Positions 35,367-44,884 are shown, counted from the stretch's first letter. The stretch is 64,000 nucleotides of DNA from Bryobacterales bacterium (GCA_947446025.1 CANFEY010000007.1:45132-109131), one strand, 5' to 3'. Notes: a model not told the origin generated them from the sequence alone. Made by a program: numbers and translations.

Positions 35367-35391
35367 AGCCCCGCTCTTTACGAGTGGGGCT
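35367..35391 (+). terminator. Hairpin between convergent genes
   Basis: AGCCCCGCTC and GAGTGGGGCT form a 10-bp stem with one G-T pair around the loop TTTAC. It sits between the repeat-protein gene (plus) and the CHRD gene (minus), whose stop codon overlaps its 3' edge. There is no T run. Confidence 0.6.
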
Positions 35392-37477
35392 ATTGAACCG
35401 CCAAGGTGACCGGGTTGCTGGACTTGGCGTTCATCGAGACGACTACCGCCACGGAGCCTCCTACGGGGGCTCCGGCGGGCACGGTGAAGTTGATTTGGTT
35501 CAGTCCAGCGCAGCAACCGGAGTGGCCCGCGAATAACACGGTCGCGGGTACGCCGCCTACTGTCAGCGTAAGTTCGGCGGCGGCGCGGGATACTTCTGAA
35601 GGCAGCATTCCCGTGGCGACGGGCGGCGTCATCCCGCCCATACCCGTGGCGTAGAGCACCAGCGTTTCGCCGGGCGCGGCTGGATTGGCGGCCGTCACCA
35701 GGACCCCGTTGGTGTGCGTGATTGCTGCCGGACCCTTGCCGTCGCCGGTCATGGAAAACAAACCCGGCGAAGCCGTCTCCAACGCCACCGCCTCTGGAGC
35801 GCCCGCTCTTCCATCGGCGTTGATAACGATGCTGGCGGTGGAGCCGGTTACCTCAACCGGAATCTGCACGGCCAACTGCGTGGGCGTCACGAAGAAGACC
35901 GGTGCCGGAATCCCGTTGACGGTCACGCTGGTCCCGCCCATCGCAGTCCCCATCTGCCCCTCGGAAAAGCGCGGGAAGCACCCCTCGGTGGATAGGCACA
36001 GAGCTCCGTTCGTCAGATTGGACCCGAAGATAGCCGCGATGGACCCGGGGGCCACGCTTGCGGCGTAACTGGCGTTGTTCAGGATGCCGCCCCGGTTGAT
36101 GACTGGCCGGCCCGGCGCGGCCGAATTTAATGCGCCGCGGACTGCTCCACCCGTATGGGCGGTGGTGTGCAGATTTACATAGTAGGCAGCCGGATTGATC
36201 AACAGGCCCTGCACCGCCGCCAACGCCGTAGCATTCAGAGCGCTCACGTCGACAGCCCGATAGATGTTCCCCACCCCATCGGCGTCGGTAACCGTGGCAG
36301 AGCCTCCGATGCCCGTATTGATCACCACCGGTCCCGCAACTCCGGGCGTACCGCTGTGGATGTGCAGTCCGGTGAAGGTGGCACTGCCGCGGAATTCGTG
36401 GGTGAGGTCGAATACAACCGTCGCGGAACTCACGGCACCCGCGGCGTTGCGCGTTGAATATACCGTGATGGTCGCCGCAGCGTCCGCGGCAAGTCCGATA
36501 ACAAAAGGGATCTCCTGGTCAGGGTCCATCAGAACCTGGTAGGTATTCCGCACCGTCGGCTCCAACTGGCCGCGCATGACACCACCGGGGTTCGTGGTGG
36601 TGTGGATATTCAGATAGTAGTTCGCCGGGTTGGCCCAGATGCCCTGCAATGCGGTCAGCGCCGCGCCCCCAGTTATGTCCACTCGGCGGCGCACGGTTCC
36701 GCTGGTCACATTCTGCACATCCGCGTTCGTAGCAGCAATCAAAGTATTGATGACCACGCCTCCATTGACGCCCGCTCCTCCGGTATGGATGTGCCAGCCG
36801 CTGAATGTTACGGGGCTTCCGAAACTGTAAGCAGTCTCAAAGGTCACGGTGCCCGCGTTGATGCTGCCGTTGCCATCGCGCGTGACCAGGAAGACAAGGT
36901 TGCCCGACCCCCTGCCATCGGAGGTGACCGCGGGGACTTCGTTGACGGGGTCCAGCGTGGCCCGGATCACCCGCATCTCGGCACGCGACAGCTGCGCGCG
37001 GACCACCCCGCTGGCATGCAGCGTCGTGTGCAGGTTGACATAATGCCTGGACGGGTCCACCAGCATGGATCGAATCGTGGCGAGAGCCGCGGCGCTGCTC
37101 ACCGAGGCTGCTCTGAAAATGGTTCCCGTACCCTCCGCCCGGATCGCATCCGCGGCGGCCAAACCGGTATTGATAGTGACCGCGCCGTTAGCTCCCGCGG
37201 CTCCGTCGTGAATGTGCAGACCAGTAAAGGTTCCGTCGCTGTCAGCAAAGGTGTAATCGACGTCAAAATCCACCACGGCGGAAATGATAGCGCCGGACTC
37301 GTCACGCAGGATGTGCGCGGCAATAATAGCGCGGGCCGACCCGTTTACGCCGGTCACCGCCGGGACTTCGTCGGCGGTAGAAAGGTCCGCCCGGAAGTAC
37401 GCGGTTTCCAGCGTGCGGATCTCATGCGCGTGGGCCGCCAGCGTGGCTAGCGCGCCCAAGAGCAGGATTTTCTTCAT
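35390..37477 (-). CDS. CHRD-domain / TIGR03437-domain secreted protein (copy 2)
   Basis: The ATG at 37477 opens a signal peptide (MKKILLLGALATLAAHA) in a 695-residue protein. Three CHRD-type domains occupy about residues 20-145, 155-285 and 290-420; each has an A-D-L or similar start, ...FTGLHIHDGAAGANG... and ...YYLNIHTTTNPGGVMRGQL... segments. The C-terminal 250 residues are a TIGR03437 domain (ILNNASYAASVAPGSIAAIF). It is a close paralog of the gene 5 nt upstream, so the pair arose by tandem duplication. CHRD is named after chordin; in bacteria the function is unknown. Confidence 0.8.
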   Translation of the reverse strand: MKKILLLGALATLAAHAHEIRTLETAYFRADLSTADEVPAVTGVNGSARAIIAAHILRDESGAIISAVVDFDVDYTFADSDGTFTGLHIHDGAAGANGAVTINTGLAAADAIRAEGTGTIFRAASVSSAAALATIRSMLVDPSRHYVNLHTTLHASGVVRAQLSRAEMRVIRATLDPVNEVPAVTSDGRGSGNLVFLVTRDGNGSINAGTVTFETAYSFGSPVTFSGWHIHTGGAGVNGGVVINTLIAATNADVQNVTSGTVRRRVDITGGAALTALQGIWANPANYYLNIHTTTNPGGVMRGQLEPTVRNTYQVLMDPDQEIPFVIGLAADAAATITVYSTRNAAGAVSSATVVFDLTHEFRGSATFTGLHIHSGTPGVAGPVVINTGIGGSATVTDADGVGNIYRAVDVSALNATALAAVQGLLINPAAYYVNLHTTAHTGGAVRGALNSAAPGRPVINRGGILNNASYAASVAPGSIAAIFGSNLTNGALCLSTEGCFPRFSEGQMGTAMGGTSVTVNGIPAPVFFVTPTQLAVQIPVEVTGSTASIVINADGRAGAPEAVALETASPGLFSMTGDGKGPAAITHTNGVLVTAANPAAPGETLVLYATGMGGMTPPVATGMLPSEVSRAAAELTLTVGGVPATVLFAGHSGCCAGLNQINFTVPAGAPVGGSVAVVVSMNAKSSNPVTLAVQ

Positions 37478-37482
37478 GGGAG

Positions 37483-39576
37483 CTACTTGATCGCGAGCGT
37501 AACCGTGTTGCTGTTCTTGGCTCCGGAAGAGACCACAACAGCTACCGCAGCACCCGTGGGCGCGCTGGCCGGAACCGTAAAGTTGATCTGGTTGAGACCA
37601 ACGCAGCATCCCGACTGCCCTGCGAATGAGACCGTCGCAGGAACCCCGCCGACCGTCAAGACGGGCTGCGTGGCCAGACGCGACGTGGAGGGGGCGATGG
37701 TTCCAGTGGCCACTGCGGGAGTCATCGCTCCCAGACCGGTGGCATAAAGCACCAACGCCTCGCCCCGCGCCGCCGGATTCGCCGCGCTGACCGGAAGTCC
37801 GTTGGTGTGTGTGATCGACCCTGCGCCGCGACCGTCGCTGGCGATGGTGAATATACCGGGTGCGGCGGGTTCGAGTGCAATCGTCTGCGGAGCGCTCGAA
37901 AGCCCTTCAGCCTTGACGATGAGCGTGGCTGTCGCGCCAGTGGTCTCCACCGGGATCTGAATCCCGATTTGCCCCGGCGTGGTGTAGAACATCGGCGCTG
38001 CGACGCCGTTCACCGTCGCGGAGGTCCCTGCCATGCTGGACGTCATCTTGCCGGCGTCAAAGCGCGGATTGCAACCTTGGGTGTAGACGCAAATCGCGCC
38101 GTTGGTCATGTCACTGCCGAAGACCGCCGCGATGGAGCCGGGAGCCACGGTTGTGCCCGCAAGATTGTAGCTGGCATTGTTCGTCACGCCTCCAACCGGG
38201 ACCACTGGCGCGTTGAGCGCTCCCGATCCCAGCTGCCCACGCACGGCACCGCCGGCATTCGTCGTGGTGTGCAGGTTGATATAGAAGCCTGCCGGATTCG
38301 CCATCAGACCTTGCATGGCGGTCAACGCCGCTGCGCCCAGCGAACTCACGTCCACGGCCCGGTAGATGTTGCCCACGCCGGTGGTTGTGGTCACCGCGGC
38401 CGCGCCGCCGATGCCCGTGTTGATGGAGACGCCTCCGTTCACGCCCGCCACGCCGGTGTGGATGTGCAGTCCAGTGAAGATCGTGCCGGCCGGAAAGTTG
38501 TGAGTCACGTCAAAGATCACAGTGCCTGAGACTGCCGTTCCCGCACTGCTACGGCTGGAGAATACACTGACCTTGGCAATCGCGCTCGCTTCCAAGCCCG
38601 TAATGGCGGGAACTTCGTTCGCGGTGCTCATCGAAATCTGGTAGGAATTGACGGTTGTATCTTCCAACTGGCCGCGCATTACGCCGCCCGCATTCACCGT
38701 GGTGTGGATGTTTAGATAGTAATTAGACGCGTTGACGAAGATGCCTTGCAGGGCGGTGAGTGCGGCTCCGCTGGTGACGTCCACCCGGCGGCGGATGACG
38801 CCGGAAGTTACGTTTTGGCCATCGGTGCTGGCCGTCGAAACGCCGGTGTTGATCACCACTCCCCCGTTCACGCCCGCGCCACCGGTGTGGATGTGCCATC
38901 CGGAGAAAGTCACCGGACTGCCGAAACTGTAGGCGGTTTCAAAAAGCACGGTGCCCGCGTTGATGCTGCCGTTGGCATCGCGCGTGGCAAGGAACGTCAG
39001 GTTGCCGGTGCCGCGGCCGTCGGAGGTGACGGCCGGCACTTCATTCGCAGGGTCCATGGTGACGCGCGAGATACGCATTTCCGCGCGCGAGAGTTGCGCC
39101 CGCACCACGCCGCCGGTGTGCGCCGTGGTGTGCAAGTTGACATAATGCCGCGATGGGTCCACCAGCATGGAGTTGAGCGTGGCCAGGGCCGCGGCGCTGG
39201 TTGCCGGAGCCTGCCGCAAAATGTTGCCCGTGCCGCTGGCTGCAATCCCGTCCGCGGTGGCCAGCCCGGTGTTAATAGTCACGCCGCCGTTTGCGCCGGC
39301 TAGTCCGTCATGGATGTGAAGCCCGGTAAACGTTCCTTCGTTGTCCACGAAGTTGTAATCCACGTCGAAGTCCACCAGCCCGGAAACAATCGCCCCCGCG
39401 TCATTGCGGCGAATGTGCGCCGAGATAATCGCACGCGCCGAGGCGTTCACGCCCGTGATCGCCGGCACTTCGTTGGCGGTGGTCATGTCAGCCCGGAAAA
39501 ACACCGTCTCCAGTGTATCGGCGTACGCCAGACCGCCAAACATGGCCAGCGCGCTCAGCAACAGAACTCTCTTCAT
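37483..39576 (-). CDS. CHRD-domain / TIGR03437-domain secreted protein (copy 1)
   Basis: The 697-residue protein has a signal peptide (MKRVLLLSALAMFGGLAYA), three CHRD-type domains and a TIGR03437 C-terminal domain, in the same order as its neighbour at 35390-37477. Segments such as FETAYSFGSPVTFSGWHIHT and the PAVTSDGRG context are identical between them, while loops differ. AAGGGG lies 10 nt before the ATG at 39576. This is the first gene of a two-gene operon under a region with a duplicated palindrome. Location is probably the periplasm or cell surface. Confidence 0.8.
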   Translation of the reverse strand: MKRVLLLSALAMFGGLAYADTLETVFFRADMTTANEVPAITGVNASARAIISAHIRRNDAGAIVSGLVDFDVDYNFVDNEGTFTGLHIHDGLAGANGGVTINTGLATADGIAASGTGNILRQAPATSAAALATLNSMLVDPSRHYVNLHTTAHTGGVVRAQLSRAEMRISRVTMDPANEVPAVTSDGRGTGNLTFLATRDANGSINAGTVLFETAYSFGSPVTFSGWHIHTGGAGVNGGVVINTGVSTASTDGQNVTSGVIRRRVDVTSGAALTALQGIFVNASNYYLNIHTTVNAGGVMRGQLEDTTVNSYQISMSTANEVPAITGLEASAIAKVSVFSSRSSAGTAVSGTVIFDVTHNFPAGTIFTGLHIHTGVAGVNGGVSINTGIGGAAAVTTTTGVGNIYRAVDVSSLGAAALTAMQGLMANPAGFYINLHTTTNAGGAVRGQLGSGALNAPVVPVGGVTNNASYNLAGTTVAPGSIAAVFGSDMTNGAICVYTQGCNPRFDAGKMTSSMAGTSATVNGVAAPMFYTTPGQIGIQIPVETTGATATLIVKAEGLSSAPQTIALEPAAPGIFTIASDGRGAGSITHTNGLPVSAANPAARGEALVLYATGLGAMTPAVATGTIAPSTSRLATQPVLTVGGVPATVSFAGQSGCCVGLNQINFTVPASAPTGAAVAVVVSSGAKNSNTVTLAIK

Positions 39577-39590
39577 AACGTAGTACCCCT

Positions 39591-39632
39591 TTTACAAGAC
39601 TTGGTCTTCCCTTTACAAGACTTGGTCTTCCC
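39591..39632 (-). repeat. Perfect 21-bp tandem repeat with palindromic core, upstream of the CHRD operon
   Basis: Two identical 21-bp units follow one another directly (39591-39611 and 39612-39632). Each contains AAGACTTGGTCTT, a 5-bp inverted repeat with a 3-bp centre. The repeats end 14 nt before the start codon at 39576. The palindromic cores are 21 bp apart, two turns of the helix, as expected for two operator sites on one face. No other copy was seen in the window. Confidence 0.6.
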
Positions 39633-39700
39633 TGATTAGACCCATGGGAACCGGAACGCGGAACACCCGGATTGGGGCTATGCTAACACGGCTGAAAACT

Positions 39701-40258
39701 CTACGCGTAAACCGGCAGATCCGAGCGCGGTGCGTCGGCAAGCTTCGGGAACTCCGCATCGCGCGCGTGCAACAGCGGAGTCGCCGTGCCCCAGTCTATG
39801 TCCAGAGCCGGGTCACCCCAGTAAATGCCGCGTTCGTCCGCCTTGCTATAGAAATCGCTGCACTTGTATAGGAACTGCGCTGGTTCCTGGGTCACGAGGA
39901 ACCCATGAGCAAATCCAAAGGGGATGTAGATCAGGTTGCGCTTGCGCGCGGAGAGCGTCACCACAGCGGACTTACCGAAGGTGGGGGAGCCCAGCCGTAT
40001 GTCTACAGCCACGTCCAAAACCTCGCCCTCGATAACGCGGCAGAGCTTCGCTTGCGGACGATGGATCTGGTAGTGCAGCCCGCGCAAGGTGTGTTTCTTC
40101 AGCGTCCAGGAATGGTTGTCCTGCACGAACTGCTCTTGGATACCGAGCTCGGCAAAGCGGCGCTGGCTATAGGTCTCCATGAAGGAGCCGCGCTCGTCTT
40201 CAAAGATGTCGGGCTGCAGCTCCCATACATCGGAAAGGTTGGTTGGAATCTTTTGCAC
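39701..40258 (-). CDS. rfbC: dTDP-4-dehydrorhamnose 3,5-epimerase
   Basis: The 185-residue protein matches the RfbC/RmlC cupin: QPDIFEDERGSFMETY, the catalytic-site TLRGLHYQ with its His, and VIEGEVLDVAVDIRLGSPTFGK. It epimerises C3 and C5 of the keto-sugar, the third step to dTDP-L-rhamnose for cell-envelope glycans. RmlA, B and D are not in the window. The gene lies 48 nt downstream of tyrA on the same strand and may be the last gene of the aromatic operon. Confidence 0.93.
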   Translation of the reverse strand: MQKIPTNLSDVWELQPDIFEDERGSFMETYSQRRFAELGIQEQFVQDNHSWTLKKHTLRGLHYQIHRPQAKLCRVIEGEVLDVAVDIRLGSPTFGKSAVVTLSARKRNLIYIPFGFAHGFLVTQEPAQFLYKCSDFYSKADERGIYWGDPALDIDWGTATPLLHARDAEFPKLADAPRSDLPVYA

Positions 40259-40306
40259 GAGGATGGAAACGCCAGTATAGCAACCAAACTGAAAGGGGTT
40301 GAAATC

Positions 40307-41125
40307 CTAACCCTTCCGCAATTCGCGGGCTGAGGAGGCGGCTTTCTCGAACACGCGTTCCATCTCCGGACTGCGGAGTTGCACGCGCAAGGTTTCCAGG
40401 CGCGCGATATAGGTGCCAAGCACCGCGTCAATCGACGGAGCATTCGTGGCAAAGATGTCGCGCCAGATCTCGTAGGGGCTGAGCGCCAGACGGGTGAGGT
40501 CGCTGGCGGCGGGCCCGGCTACTTTCTCCGAGCCGGGTTGCTCGGCGATCACGCTAGCCAAGGCCGTTGAAAGCAGTTGCGGCAGGTGTGAAACCAGCGC
40601 CACCAGGCGATCATGTTCGGTGGGGTCGAGAATGACCAGGCGTGCGCCGATGGCTTCGATCCACTTCTCAAGTTCAGGTTCGCGCGCCGTAAGTACGTAG
40701 GGGCGGCCCCGGAACAGCTCCGCATCCGCGGCTTCGACGCCCCGCGATTCTTTGCCCGCCATGGGATGCCCGCCTACGAAGCTCGCCTTCCGGATGTTCG
40801 CCGCGGCGTGACTGCAAATCATCGCTTTGGTGCTGCCCGCGTCGGTGATCAGCGCTCCGGGGCGTGCGTAACGGTCCAGTGCGCCCAGCGTTTCTAGAAT
40901 CTGCTGGATCGGTTGCGCCAGGTAAATGACGTCAGCTTGCGCGGCAGCTTCGGCCAGCGGCAGCGCCTCATCAATGACACCGGCGGCCAGCGCTTTTTCG
41001 ACGGTCGCCGGGGAACTCACACCAATCATGCGGCCAGTGAATCCAGCCTTTCGCAGCGCGAGTGCGAAGGAGCCTCCGATGAGCCCGACGCCCGTGATGA
41101 CAACCGTCGTTACCGGTGGGGTCAC
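40307..41125 (-). CDS. tyrA: Prephenate dehydrogenase
   Basis: The 272-residue enzyme has an N-terminal Rossmann fold with GVGLIGGSFALAL as the nucleotide-binding loop and an all-helical C-terminal domain (VALVSHLPQLLSTALA). It oxidatively decarboxylates prephenate to 4-hydroxyphenylpyruvate in tyrosine synthesis; arogenate as substrate cannot be excluded. It is monofunctional, since the chorismate mutase is a separate gene that overlaps its start by 4 nt (ATGA). Confidence 0.92.
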   Translation of the reverse strand: MTPPVTTVVITGVGLIGGSFALALRKAGFTGRMIGVSSPATVEKALAAGVIDEALPLAEAAAQADVIYLAQPIQQILETLGALDRYARPGALITDAGSTKAMICSHAAANIRKASFVGGHPMAGKESRGVEAADAELFRGRPYVLTAREPELEKWIEAIGARLVILDPTEHDRLVALVSHLPQLLSTALASVIAEQPGSEKVAGPAASDLTRLALSPYEIWRDIFATNAPSIDAVLGTYIARLETLRVQLRSPEMERVFEKAASSARELRKG

Positions 41126-41421
41126 TTTGGATCAGGCTCGCGCTGCATGCCCTGCAACGCGCGCATCTCCAGCATGATGTGTTCGTAGATCCGGCGCAGC
41201 GCATCGTCGGGGATCGGACCCTTGTTGTGCGTGGTGACGTTGCGGAAGACGTTCTCTTCTCGGCGCGGCTCTTGCACCGCCGTTCCCAGCACTGTCTTCG
41301 CGCGGCCGATATCTTCCACCATGCGCGTGCGCTCATTCAACAGGTCCGCGATTTTGCGGTCGAGGCCGTCGATTTTGGCGCGGTTTTCCGCGAGCAGTCG
41401 TTGAGCGTCTTCAGGTGTCAT
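41122..41421 (-). CDS. Chorismate mutase, AroQ type
   Basis: This 99-residue helical protein (LLAENRAKIDGLDRKIADLL, NERTRMVEDIGRAKTVLGTA) matches the monofunctional AroQ fold, with the conserved Arg, Lys and Gln/Glu residues of the active site. It converts chorismate to prephenate, the branch to Phe and Tyr. It overlaps tyrA by 4 nt, so its product and the dehydrogenase are made together. trpA ends 4 nt upstream. Confidence 0.9.
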   Translation of the reverse strand: MTPEDAQRLLAENRAKIDGLDRKIADLLNERTRMVEDIGRAKTVLGTAVQEPRREENVFRNVTTHNKGPIPDDALRRIYEHIMLEMRALQGMQREPDPK

Positions 41422-41425
41422 CTTG

Positions 41426-42211
41426 TCATTCCGCCCTCATGCTGGAAGAAAGGGCGCGTACCATCGATTCTAGCCCACCCAGGTCCGTCTCGATTTGCCG
41501 CACGATGGCGCTGCCCACCACCACTCCGTCCGCCATGCGTGCCACGGCCTTGGCTTGATTGGGCGTCGAGATGCCGAAGCCTGCGGCCAGCGGAAGAGTC
41601 GTTATGGCGCGCGTCTTGTCGATCAGCGATCCCAGCGAATCGGAAAGCTCCTGTTGTTCGCCAGTCACACCCGTGCGCGAAACCAGATACACGAAGCCGG
41701 TGGAAAATTCGGACACCAGTTTGAGGCGGCGGTCCGTGGACGTGGGTGCCACCAGGAACACCGTATCCAGTCCCGCGTGGCGCAAGGGCTGCATGTAGGG
41801 CGCGGCTTCTTCCACGCTCAGGTCGGTCAGAAGCACGCCGTCGATCCCGGCGGCTTTCGCGTCCTTGGCCAGCTTCGCGAAGCCGTAGTGCATCGCCGGA
41901 TTCAGGTACGTGAACAGCAACAGCGGCACTTCCGACGCGGCCCGGATCTGGCGGGCGATGTCCAAGACTTTCGGCAGCGTGGTGCCCGCGTTCAGTGCGC
42001 GCGCGGAAGCACGCTGAATCACCGGTCCGTCCGCGACAGGATCAGAAAACGGCACGCCGAGTTCGATGAGGTCGACACCGGCGCGAATCAGCGTCGCGGC
42101 AATCTCCGGCGTCTTTTCCGGCGTGGGATCTCCCGCCGTGAGGTACCCAATCAGCGCAGCCCGTTTTTCGGTGCGCGTGCGTTCGAACAGTTGTTGGATT
42201 CTAGTGGGCAT
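41426..42211 (-). CDS. trpA: Tryptophan synthase alpha chain
   Basis: The 261-residue TIM barrel carries the catalytic Glu50 ([12 protein letters not shown]) and Asp61 (VADGPVIQ), plus the loop [11 protein letters not shown] and the C-terminal phosphate site [10 protein letters not shown]. It cleaves indole-3-glycerol phosphate to indole, which is channelled to TrpB. It starts 11 nt inside the end of trpB, so the two are translated together. Confidence 0.96.
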   Translation of the reverse strand: MPTRIQQLFERTRTEKRAALIGYLTAGDPTPEKTPEIAATLIRAGVDLIELGVPFSDPVADGPVIQRASARALNAGTTLPKVLDIARQIRAASEVPLLLFTYLNPAMHYGFAKLAKDAKAAGIDGVLLTDLSVEEAAPYMQPLRHAGLDTVFLVAPTSTDRRLKLVSEFSTGFVYLVSRTGVTGEQQELSDSLGSLIDKTRAITTLPLAAGFGISTPNQAKAVARMADGVVVGSAIVRQIETDLGGLESMVRALSSSMRAE

Positions 42212-43403
42212 CCAGCTCCGGTAGATTCTCTCTGTAGATGTCAGTGTCTTTGTCGCCGCGGCCGGATAGATTCACGACGAAGACTTTTCCCGGTTCCTGC
42301 GGAGCCCGGCGAAGCGCTTCCGCCACCGCGTGCGCCGATTCCAGCGCGGGAATGATCCCCTCGGTGCGCGCAAGACGTTGCGCGGCGACCAACGCGTCCA
42401 CATCGTTGCAATGGGTGTACTCCGCGCGATGTTGGTCGTGCAGCAGGGCGTGCTCCGGTCCAATCAAAACGTAATCGAGTCCGGCCGAAATCGAATGCGT
42501 AATCGCGGCCTGCCCGTCGTCATTCTGCAGCATGTAACTATGCGCCCCGTGCAGCACGCCGGGGGATCCACCCTCAAAGCGTGCCGCGTGTTCGCCCAAC
42601 GTAAGGCTCCGCCCGCCTGCCTCGACGCCGATCAACTGAACGTCGTCTTCGAGAAACGCGTGGAAGATGCCGATGGCGTTCGACCCGCCGCCCACGCACG
42701 CGATCACCGTATCCGGCAAGCGGCCTTCGGCTTTCAGAATATCCGCACGAGCCTCGATGCCGATGCAGCGGTGGAAATCGCGAACCATCATCGGGTAGGG
42801 ATGCGCTCCCAATGCCGAGCCCAGCAAGTAATGCGTGGTGTGAACATTCGTCACCCAATCGCGCATGGCCTCGCTGATCGCATCCTTCAGCGTGCGGCTG
42901 CCGTTTAGGACGGGAACGACCTTGGCTCCCATCAGGCGCATACGGAAGACGTTCGGGCGCTGGCGGCGCATGTCTTCTTCGCCCATGTAGACGACGCACT
43001 CGATTCCGAACAACGCACACGCGGCCGCGGTGGCAACACCGTGCTGTCCCGCCCCTGTCTCCGCGATGATGCGCTTCTTGCCCATGCGCCGCGCCAGCAG
43101 AGCCTGCCCCAGGCTGTTGTTGATCTTGTGCGCGCCGGTGTGCAACAAGTCTTCGCGCTTCAAATAAATCTTCGCGCCACCCAACTGTTCTGTCAGGCGC
43201 TTGCAATAGTAGAGCGGCGTGGGACGGCCGGCGTAGTGGTGCAGCAGGTCGTCCAGCTCCGCTTGAAACGCCGGATCGGCGCTGGCCGCGCGGTAGGCGA
43301 GCTCCAATTCTTCCAGCGGTGCCATCAGCACTTCCGGCACAAAGCGTCCGCCATAAGGTCCGAAATGTCCCGTTGAATCGGGTTGTACCGCGCTCACGCT
43401 CAT
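42201..43403 (-). CDS. trpB: Tryptophan synthase beta chain
   Basis: The 400-residue PLP enzyme has the cofactor lysine Lys93 in [13 protein letters not shown] and the phosphate-binding [10 protein letters not shown] loop. It joins indole and serine to tryptophan. The start [21 protein letters not shown] is typical. It overlaps trpF by 4 nt upstream and trpA by 11 nt downstream. Confidence 0.97.
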   Translation of the reverse strand: MSVSAVQPDSTGHFGPYGGRFVPEVLMAPLEELELAYRAASADPAFQAELDDLLHHYAGRPTPLYYCKRLTEQLGGAKIYLKREDLLHTGAHKINNSLGQALLARRMGKKRIIAETGAGQHGVATAAACALFGIECVVYMGEEDMRRQRPNVFRMRLMGAKVVPVLNGSRTLKDAISEAMRDWVTNVHTTHYLLGSALGAHPYPMMVRDFHRCIGIEARADILKAEGRLPDTVIACVGGGSNAIGIFHAFLEDDVQLIGVEAGGRSLTLGEHAARFEGGSPGVLHGAHSYMLQNDDGQAAITHSISAGLDYVLIGPEHALLHDQHRAEYTHCNDVDALVAAQRLARTEGIIPALESAHAVAEALRRAPQEPGKVFVVNLSGRGDKDTDIYRENLPELDAH

Positions 43404-43960
43404 GCCGCCTCCTGAGCCGCTTGCACAAAGCGGCGAATCTTGTCGTGGTCTTTGATACCCGGCGATACTTCGAGACCGGAGCTGGCATCAACGCCCCACG
43501 GGCGCGCCACGCGGATCGCCTCGGCTACGTTCGATGGATTCAGTCCGCCTGCGACGATCACCTTGCCCGCCACCTCACGCGCGTCGGCCCAATCGAAGCC
43601 GATTCCGTTCGCCGGCCCATCGAGCAACACCGCATCCGCGTTCGCCGCCAGCTTCAGATCAACGCCCACGCTCACACGAAACGCGCGCCACACTTGCGGG
43701 CCTGTGGGCGTTTCGCCGCCGTACAACTGCACCACGTCGAGCTTCGCCGCCCGCGCCATCTCTTCAAGCGCCGCCGCGGATTCGTCTTCAAAAATTCCGA
43801 CTTTCAAAACTTTCAATCCGCCGCCCAATTCGGCAGCGCGCTCCGGCGTGACGTAACGCGGACTGCGCTTCACAAACACAAAGCCGATGGCCGATGCTCC
43901 CGCTTCCACCGCCGCCTCCGCGTCTTCGCGCCGAGTGATCCCGCACACCTTGACCATCAT
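43400..43960 (-). CDS. trpF: Phosphoribosylanthranilate isomerase
   Basis: The 186-residue barrel begins [20 protein letters not shown], with the catalytic Cys in VCGIT, and ends with [15 protein letters not shown], where the catalytic Asp is found. It isomerises phosphoribosylanthranilate in tryptophan synthesis. It overlaps trpC and trpB by 4 nt each. At 186 residues it is slightly shorter than average (about 200). Confidence 0.95.
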   Translation of the reverse strand: MMVKVCGITRREDAEAAVEAGASAIGFVFVKRSPRYVTPERAAELGGGLKVLKVGIFEDESAAALEEMARAAKLDVVQLYGGETPTGPQVWRAFRVSVGVDLKLAANADAVLLDGPANGIGFDWADAREVAGKVIVAGGLNPSNVAEAIRVARPWGVDASSGLEVSPGIKDHDKIRRFVQAAQEAA

Positions 43961-44739
43961 GAGCGAAGACTCCTCAACGCAGCCGCCGCGTCGCCCGACT
44001 TCATAAGATGCTCGCCCACCAGAAAGGCTTGATAGCCTGCGCCCGCAAGCTGGGCCACATCGGCACGGGAATGGATGCCGCTCTCGGCCACCTTCACCAC
44101 GGCGGCCGGAATCTTCTCCGCAAGCTTCAGCGCCGTCTCCAGCGAAACTTCAAACGTGTGCAAGTTGCGATTGTTCACACCGATGATCGTGGCTCCCGAA
44201 CCAATGGCGGCCTTCAGTTCCTCGCCATCGTGAACCTCCACCAGCGCGGCCATTCCGAACGTCGCGGCCAATTCCCGCATACGTCGCATTTCCGATTCCG
44301 TCAGGATCGCCGCGATCAGCAGAATCGCATCCGCCCCATGCGCCGCCGCTTCGATCACGTGAAGATCGTCCACCGTGAAATCCTTGCGCAAGACCGGCAG
44401 GGAAACCGCATCGCGAGCCGCGGTCATGTCGGCGAAGCTGCCTTGAAAGTAGTCGCGATCCGTCAGCACGCTCAGACACGCCGCACCGCCGTCGCGATAT
44501 TGCCCCGCGATCGAAGCAGGATCGTAGTCGTGCAGGAACACACCCTTGCTCGGCGAGGCTTTCTTGATCTCGGCGATCACCGCCGGCGGATTCTCCAGCA
44601 ACGCCGCGCGAAAGTCACGGGCAGGAGTTCTATCCGCGGCCCGGCGCTCCAGATCCGCGCGCACCCCGGCCAACTGGGCCAGTTCACAGCGCTTGGTATC
44701 CACAATACGGGCAAGAATGTCGGGGACGGCGTGCACCAT
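43957..44739 (-). CDS. trpC: Indole-3-glycerol-phosphate synthase
   Basis: Conserved parts include VIAEIKKASPSKGVF, LPVLRKDFTVDDLHVIEA, IGVNNRNLHTFEVSLE and VAESGIHSRADV, which contain the catalytic Lys and Glu residues. The protein closes the indole ring. I chose the ATG at 44739 (MVHAVPDILARIV), 260 residues; starts at 44763 and 44811 are in frame but would add non-conserved residues. No Shine-Dalgarno is present. It is divergent from the his leader peptide with 70 bp between. trpE, trpG and trpD are not in this window. Confidence 0.94.
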   Translation of the reverse strand: MVHAVPDILARIVDTKRCELAQLAGVRADLERRAADRTPARDFRAALLENPPAVIAEIKKASPSKGVFLHDYDPASIAGQYRDGGAACLSVLTDRDYFQGSFADMTAARDAVSLPVLRKDFTVDDLHVIEAAAHGADAILLIAAILTESEMRRMRELAATFGMAALVEVHDGEELKAAIGSGATIIGVNNRNLHTFEVSLETALKLAEKIPAAVVKVAESGIHSRADVAQLAGAGYQAFLVGEHLMKSGDAAAALRSLRS

Positions 44740-44809
44740 TGGAAGTAAAAGGAGAAATTTCATGGTAGCATCCCGCACAACACGCCAAAGCGTGCTATCG
44801 TGGGAGTTC

Positions 44810-44884
44810 ATGTTCGTCGCGCTCCATCATACGCACCACCACGGCCACCACGGCCATGGACTTTCGCGATGGGCTCACGCGTAG
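44810..44884 (+). CDS. hisL: Histidine-rich leader peptide of the his operon
   Basis: The ATG at 44810 opens a 24-residue peptide whose residues 6-16 read HHTHHHGHHGH, eight His in eleven. It ends with a TAG at 44882-44884, 27 nt before the attenuator stem. GGGAG lies 3 nt before the ATG, and a TATCGT box lies at 44796-44801. Together with the terminator at 44912-44943 it fits a ribosome-stalling attenuator: shortage of charged tRNA-His stalls the ribosome here. The peptide has no sequence relation to the E. coli HisL except the His run. Confidence 0.85.
   Translation: MFVALHHTHHHGHHGHGLSRWAHA

Noticed and set aside
35390..39576. Repeated segments as possible CRISPR or transposon copies
   Set aside because: The repeats are coding, in one frame, and correspond to CHRD domains and a gene duplication; no spacers or inverted ends.
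44546..44809. Longer in-frame start for the His-rich leader peptide
   Set aside because: The upstream part is antisense to trpC, and the ATG at 44810 with GGGAG in front of it gives a compact leader typical of attenuators.
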